24,942 bases of DNA, from assembly GCA_040381475.1 (NCBI GenBank), contig JBEIHH010000040.1:1-24942 (forward strand). Direction: 5' to 3'. This DNA comes from JAIBBG01 sp040381475. Lineage in GTDB: Bacteria; Bacteroidota; Bacteroidia; Flavobacteriales_D; Sanyastnellaceae. A program made the translations under genes and the position numbers. The notes under the pieces were generated by a model. It did not search any database. It was given only the letters and a program-made list of their open reading frames with translations, and was not told where the DNA came from. Shown here one piece after another: positions 22,919 to 24,942 of the stretch; position 1 is the first letter of the stretch; the number at the start of each line of letters is the position of its first letter.

Positions 22919-24058
22919 ATGAAAACGGACACCACATCACTACATCTTGAAAAAGTCGTCGAGCAGGCCGAAGATTTTCTTCCTCTGCTCGGAACGGACT
23001 ACGTTGAACTGTACGTCGGAAACGCCAAACAGTCTGCTCACTATTACATGAGTGCGTGGGGATTTCAGCCTCTGGCTTATTGCGGACTTGAAACTGGTGT
23101 GAAGGACAGGGTTTCTTATGTGCTTCAACAAGACAAAATTCGTTTGGTACTTACGTCGCCGTTGGTCAAGGACGGTCCTATCAACGAACACATCAACAAA
23201 CACGGAGATGGTGTGAAGGTGATTGCGTTGTGGGTTGATGACGCCGCGAAAAGCTGGGAAGAAACCACATCGAGAGGCGGCGTTTCTTGTATGAAGCCTG
23301 AGACAAGAAAGGATCAATATGGCGAGGCAGTGTTCTCCGGGATCAATACCTATGGAGAAACACAGCACATTTTCGTGGAAAGAAAAAATTACAACGGCGT
23401 TTTTTTACCAGGATTCAAAGCGTGGAAGCCTCTTTATTCTGCACCCGAAGTCGGACTCAAATTCGTTGACCATATGGTCGGCAATGTGGGCTGGAATGAA
23501 ATGAACAAATGGGTTGAATTTTATGGTAAAGTTATGGGCTTTGCACAACTCGTATCGTTCGATGACAAGGACATCAGCACGGATTACACCGCATTGATGA
23601 GCAAGGTGATGAGCAATGGCAATGGTCGCATCAAGTTTCCGATCAACGAGCCTGCCGAAGGAAGAAAAAAGTCACAGATCGAAGAGTATATCGACTTCTA
23701 CAATGGCGCCGGTGTTCAACACATTGCTTTGGCAACTGACAATATTGTTGAAACTGTTACAGCGCTTAAAAATCGCGGCGTAGAATTTCTTTATGTGCCA
23801 GAGACATATTATGACGATGTGCTTGATCGTGTGGGTAAAATTGATGAGGATCTCGCTCCATTGAAGGAGCTTGGTATTTTGATTGACCGCGACGATGAAG
23901 GATATCTCCTGCAACTTTTCACCAAGCCGGTTCTGGATCGTCCAACCATGTTTTTTGAAATCATTCAGCGCAAAGGCGCAAAAAGTTTCGGTAAAGGAAA
24001 TTTTAAAGCACTTTTTGAAGCTATCGAACGTGAGCAAGAGTTGAGAGGAACCTTGTAA
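22919..24058 (+). CDS. hppD: 4-hydroxyphenylpyruvate dioxygenase
   Basis: Non-heme Fe(II) enzyme that turns 4-hydroxyphenylpyruvate into homogentisate, the second step of tyrosine breakdown. I chose the ATG at 22919 (MKTDTTSLHLEK), giving 379 residues; an ATG at 22883 would add 12 residues unlike the family (MFTFQIFHHLCN) and cover the promoter. Two vicinal-oxygen-chelate domains are present. The iron ligands are H185 (VDHMVGNV), H268 (GVQHIAL) and E347 (FFEIIQRKG), and the C-terminal gating helix reads FGKGNFKALFEAIEREQ. It supplies the substrate of the upstream dioxygenase; the two share direction but are 470 bases apart and probably have separate promoters. Confidence 0.97.
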   Translation: MKTDTTSLHLEKVVEQAEDFLPLLGTDYVELYVGNAKQSAHYYMSAWGFQPLAYCGLETGVKDRVSYVLQQDKIRLVLTSPLVKDGPINEHINKHGDGVKVIALWVDDAAKSWEETTSRGGVSCMKPETRKDQYGEAVFSGINTYGETQHIFVERKNYNGVFLPGFKAWKPLYSAPEVGLKFVDHMVGNVGWNEMNKWVEFYGKVMGFAQLVSFDDKDISTDYTALMSKVMSNGNGRIKFPINEPAEGRKKSQIEEYIDFYNGAGVQHIALATDNIVETVTALKNRGVEFLYVPETYYDDVLDRVGKIDEDLAPLKELGILIDRDDEGYLLQLFTKPVLDRPTMFFEIIQRKGAKSFGKGNFKALFEAIEREQELRGTL

Positions 24059-24066
24059 AAACGAAC

Positions 24067-24102
24067 GAAGTGATAAGAAGTTTTTGACTTCCTTATCACT
24101 TC
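24067..24102 (-). terminator. Hairpin between converging genes, terminator for the leftward gene
   Basis: GAAGTGATAAG (24067-24077) pairs with CTTATCACTTC (24092-24102), 11 perfect base pairs. AAGT and ACTT extend the stem inside around a TTTTG loop, with one bulged C. Read leftward the hairpin is followed by CGTTCGTTTTT; read rightward there is no T run, so it mainly serves the DUF4199-like gene, though it lies just past hppD too. Confidence 0.8.
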
Positions 24103-24115
24103 ACTCCTGATCCGT

Positions 24116-24634
24116 TTATTGCTTTTTCTTAAGTATCGCTGCTGAAACCAATGAAATCAACAATCCCATCGGAATGATTTCGGCCAGGGTTAGGAAAAAC
24201 CTGATGATGCCGTTTTGATACATCTCTTTGTACATATCCAGCTCTGAGACTGCCGCAGTATACTCAGCATCGGTTGCACCGCTTGATTTCAATTTTTCCA
24301 GATAAATGGCGCTGTATTCGTTCATGAATGCCTTGTCAGTTGCCTGAAAATATATTTCCCAGGTAGCACAGTAGATGATGCCGGCCACCAGTGCAATCAA
24401 AAGTCCAATTCCGAGTGCCTTGCCAAAACTGACCATTCCCTGATTGACCTCATCGCGGTATTTTTTGATTCCAAAAAATATGGCTGTAAATGCAATTACC
24501 TGCACGCTATAACCGAACAGAGCTCCATAGTCGAAACTCATCAAATCAAGTTTAAAAAGCAGCATAGCAAGCAGAAGACCTCCTCCGGCAATAGCACCTG
24601 CAATCAGGCCGCAACGAATAACAATGTTTTTCAT
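24116..24634 (-). CDS. DUF4199-like small membrane protein
   Basis: A 172-residue protein from the ATG at 24634 (MKNIVIRCGLIAGAIAGG); the frame is open to an ATG at 24661, but the nine extra residues are polar and atypical. Four hydrophobic segments lie at about 5-26, 33-51, 68-90 and 144-165 with a charged loop IKKYRDEVNQGMVSFGKALGIG between the second and third. A long extracytoplasmic loop holds ALDK/Tyr-rich helices (FQATDKAFMNEYSAIYLEKL). This layout and the FGIKKYRDE..G...F motif match DUF4199 proteins, common in Bacteroidota and without a known function. It converges on hppD, with a hairpin between. Confidence 0.8.
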   Translation of the reverse strand: MKNIVIRCGLIAGAIAGGGLLLAMLLFKLDLMSFDYGALFGYSVQVIAFTAIFFGIKKYRDEVNQGMVSFGKALGIGLLIALVAGIIYCATWEIYFQATDKAFMNEYSAIYLEKLKSSGATDAEYTAAVSELDMYKEMYQNGIIRFFLTLAEIIPMGLLISLVSAAILKKKQ

Positions 24635-24738
24635 AGATGTAGTATTTAAAATTTTGCGCAAATCACTTTGTTCTTGAGCTCAATGCCATCATTCGTTCGG
24701 GTGAATTATGGACAAATATGGGAATTTCATCCTAAAGG

Positions 24739-24942
24739 ATGACAATGAAAAATGGGGGCAATACCACCGAAATGCGAAGCGTTTTTAAGGGTTGGACATA
24801 CTATGATGACGGAATTGCAGGTAATGAAACAGAAACAACTGAACCACAACTGGGTAATTCTGAAAGTTTAGATCAGCTTACCACCGTTATACTCGGCCTA
24901 CACTTTATTCAGCACTTCGTACCCGATGGCACATGGGTGCAA
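24739..24942 (+). CDS. Open reading frame leaving the window, unknown
   Basis: The frame from the ATG at 24739 (or 24745) stays open for 68 codons to the right edge; the protein begins MTMKNGGNTTEMRSVFKGWTY and ends in a more hydrophobic stretch (LTTVILGLHFIQHF). I recognise no family. A second frame starts at the ATG at 24708 and reads 26 residues beginning MDKYGNFILKDDNEKWG, ending at TAA (24786-24788) directly after TTT. Skipping one base in the T5 run at 24782-24786 joins the two frames into one plausible protein. So this is either one gene with a frame break, or a short frame followed by the real start. The reverse strand has stops in all frames here. Confidence 0.4.
   Translation, partial: MTMKNGGNTTEMRSVFKGWTYYDDGIAGNETETTEPQLGNSESLDQLTTVILGLHFIQHFVPDGTWVQ

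Noticed and set aside
22940..23368. Leftward 142-codon frame inside hppD
   Set aside because: Antisense to a certain gene; no recognisable features.

Overview
The window looks like a chromosomal segment of a Bacteroidota bacterium (Cytophagales/Chitinophagales/Flavobacteriales-like; I cannot place it more finely). The reasons are the complete act (alternative complex III) operon fused to a cytochrome oxidase pair, a CoxB whose CuA loop reads CNKVCG, outer-membrane barrel proteins, a DUF4199-like protein, weak Shine-Dalgarno sites, and several TAnnTTTG elements of the kind described as the -7 box of Bacteroidota promoters. I saw no tRNA, rRNA, CRISPR array, insertion sequence or phage gene.

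Layout. 1-2533 (minus): pepA (M17 leucyl aminopeptidase) followed by pdxA (vitamin B6 synthesis), which reaches the left edge. 2754-4845 (minus): an ECF sigma factor overlapping a 520-residue protein with an anti-sigma-like N-terminus, one inner-membrane helix, a long disordered linker and a C-terminal beta-barrel-like domain. 5009-7649 (minus): a tight trio of an unknown outer-membrane-type protein, ruvB and queG. 7964-8517 (plus): a 40-residue lipoprotein and a small membrane protein of unknown function.

8763-20465 (minus): an 11.7 kb respiratory operon actA-actB-actC-actD-actE-actF-coxB-coxA. It encodes a quinol:cytochrome c oxidoreductase that replaces the bc1 complex and the catalytic core of an A1-type heme-copper oxidase. 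Electrons would go from menaquinol through the ActB/C/F membrane module to the ActA and ActE hemes, then to CuA in CoxB and the heme/CuB centre in CoxA. The operon begins near a TAAATTTG box and ends at a perfect 11-bp hairpin. Oxidase subunit III is not in the window.

20811-24058 (plus): a SPOR-domain protein, then a homogentisate 1,2-dioxygenase-like gene and 4-hydroxyphenylpyruvate dioxygenase, two successive steps of tyrosine breakdown. 24116-24634 (minus): a DUF4199-like membrane protein. The last 200 bases hold an open frame that leaves the window.

Most of the window is ordinary core metabolism. The points that deserve a second look are a sixth heme motif in ActA, an EF-hand-like loop inserted in ActB, the CuA-loop lysine and coiled-coil insert in CoxB, a histidine-rich CoxA N-terminus, the inner-membrane helix joined to a barrel behind the sigma factor, an A9 slippery run at the sigma gene's end, a structured 470-bp spacer before hppD, and a possible frameshift site at the right edge.
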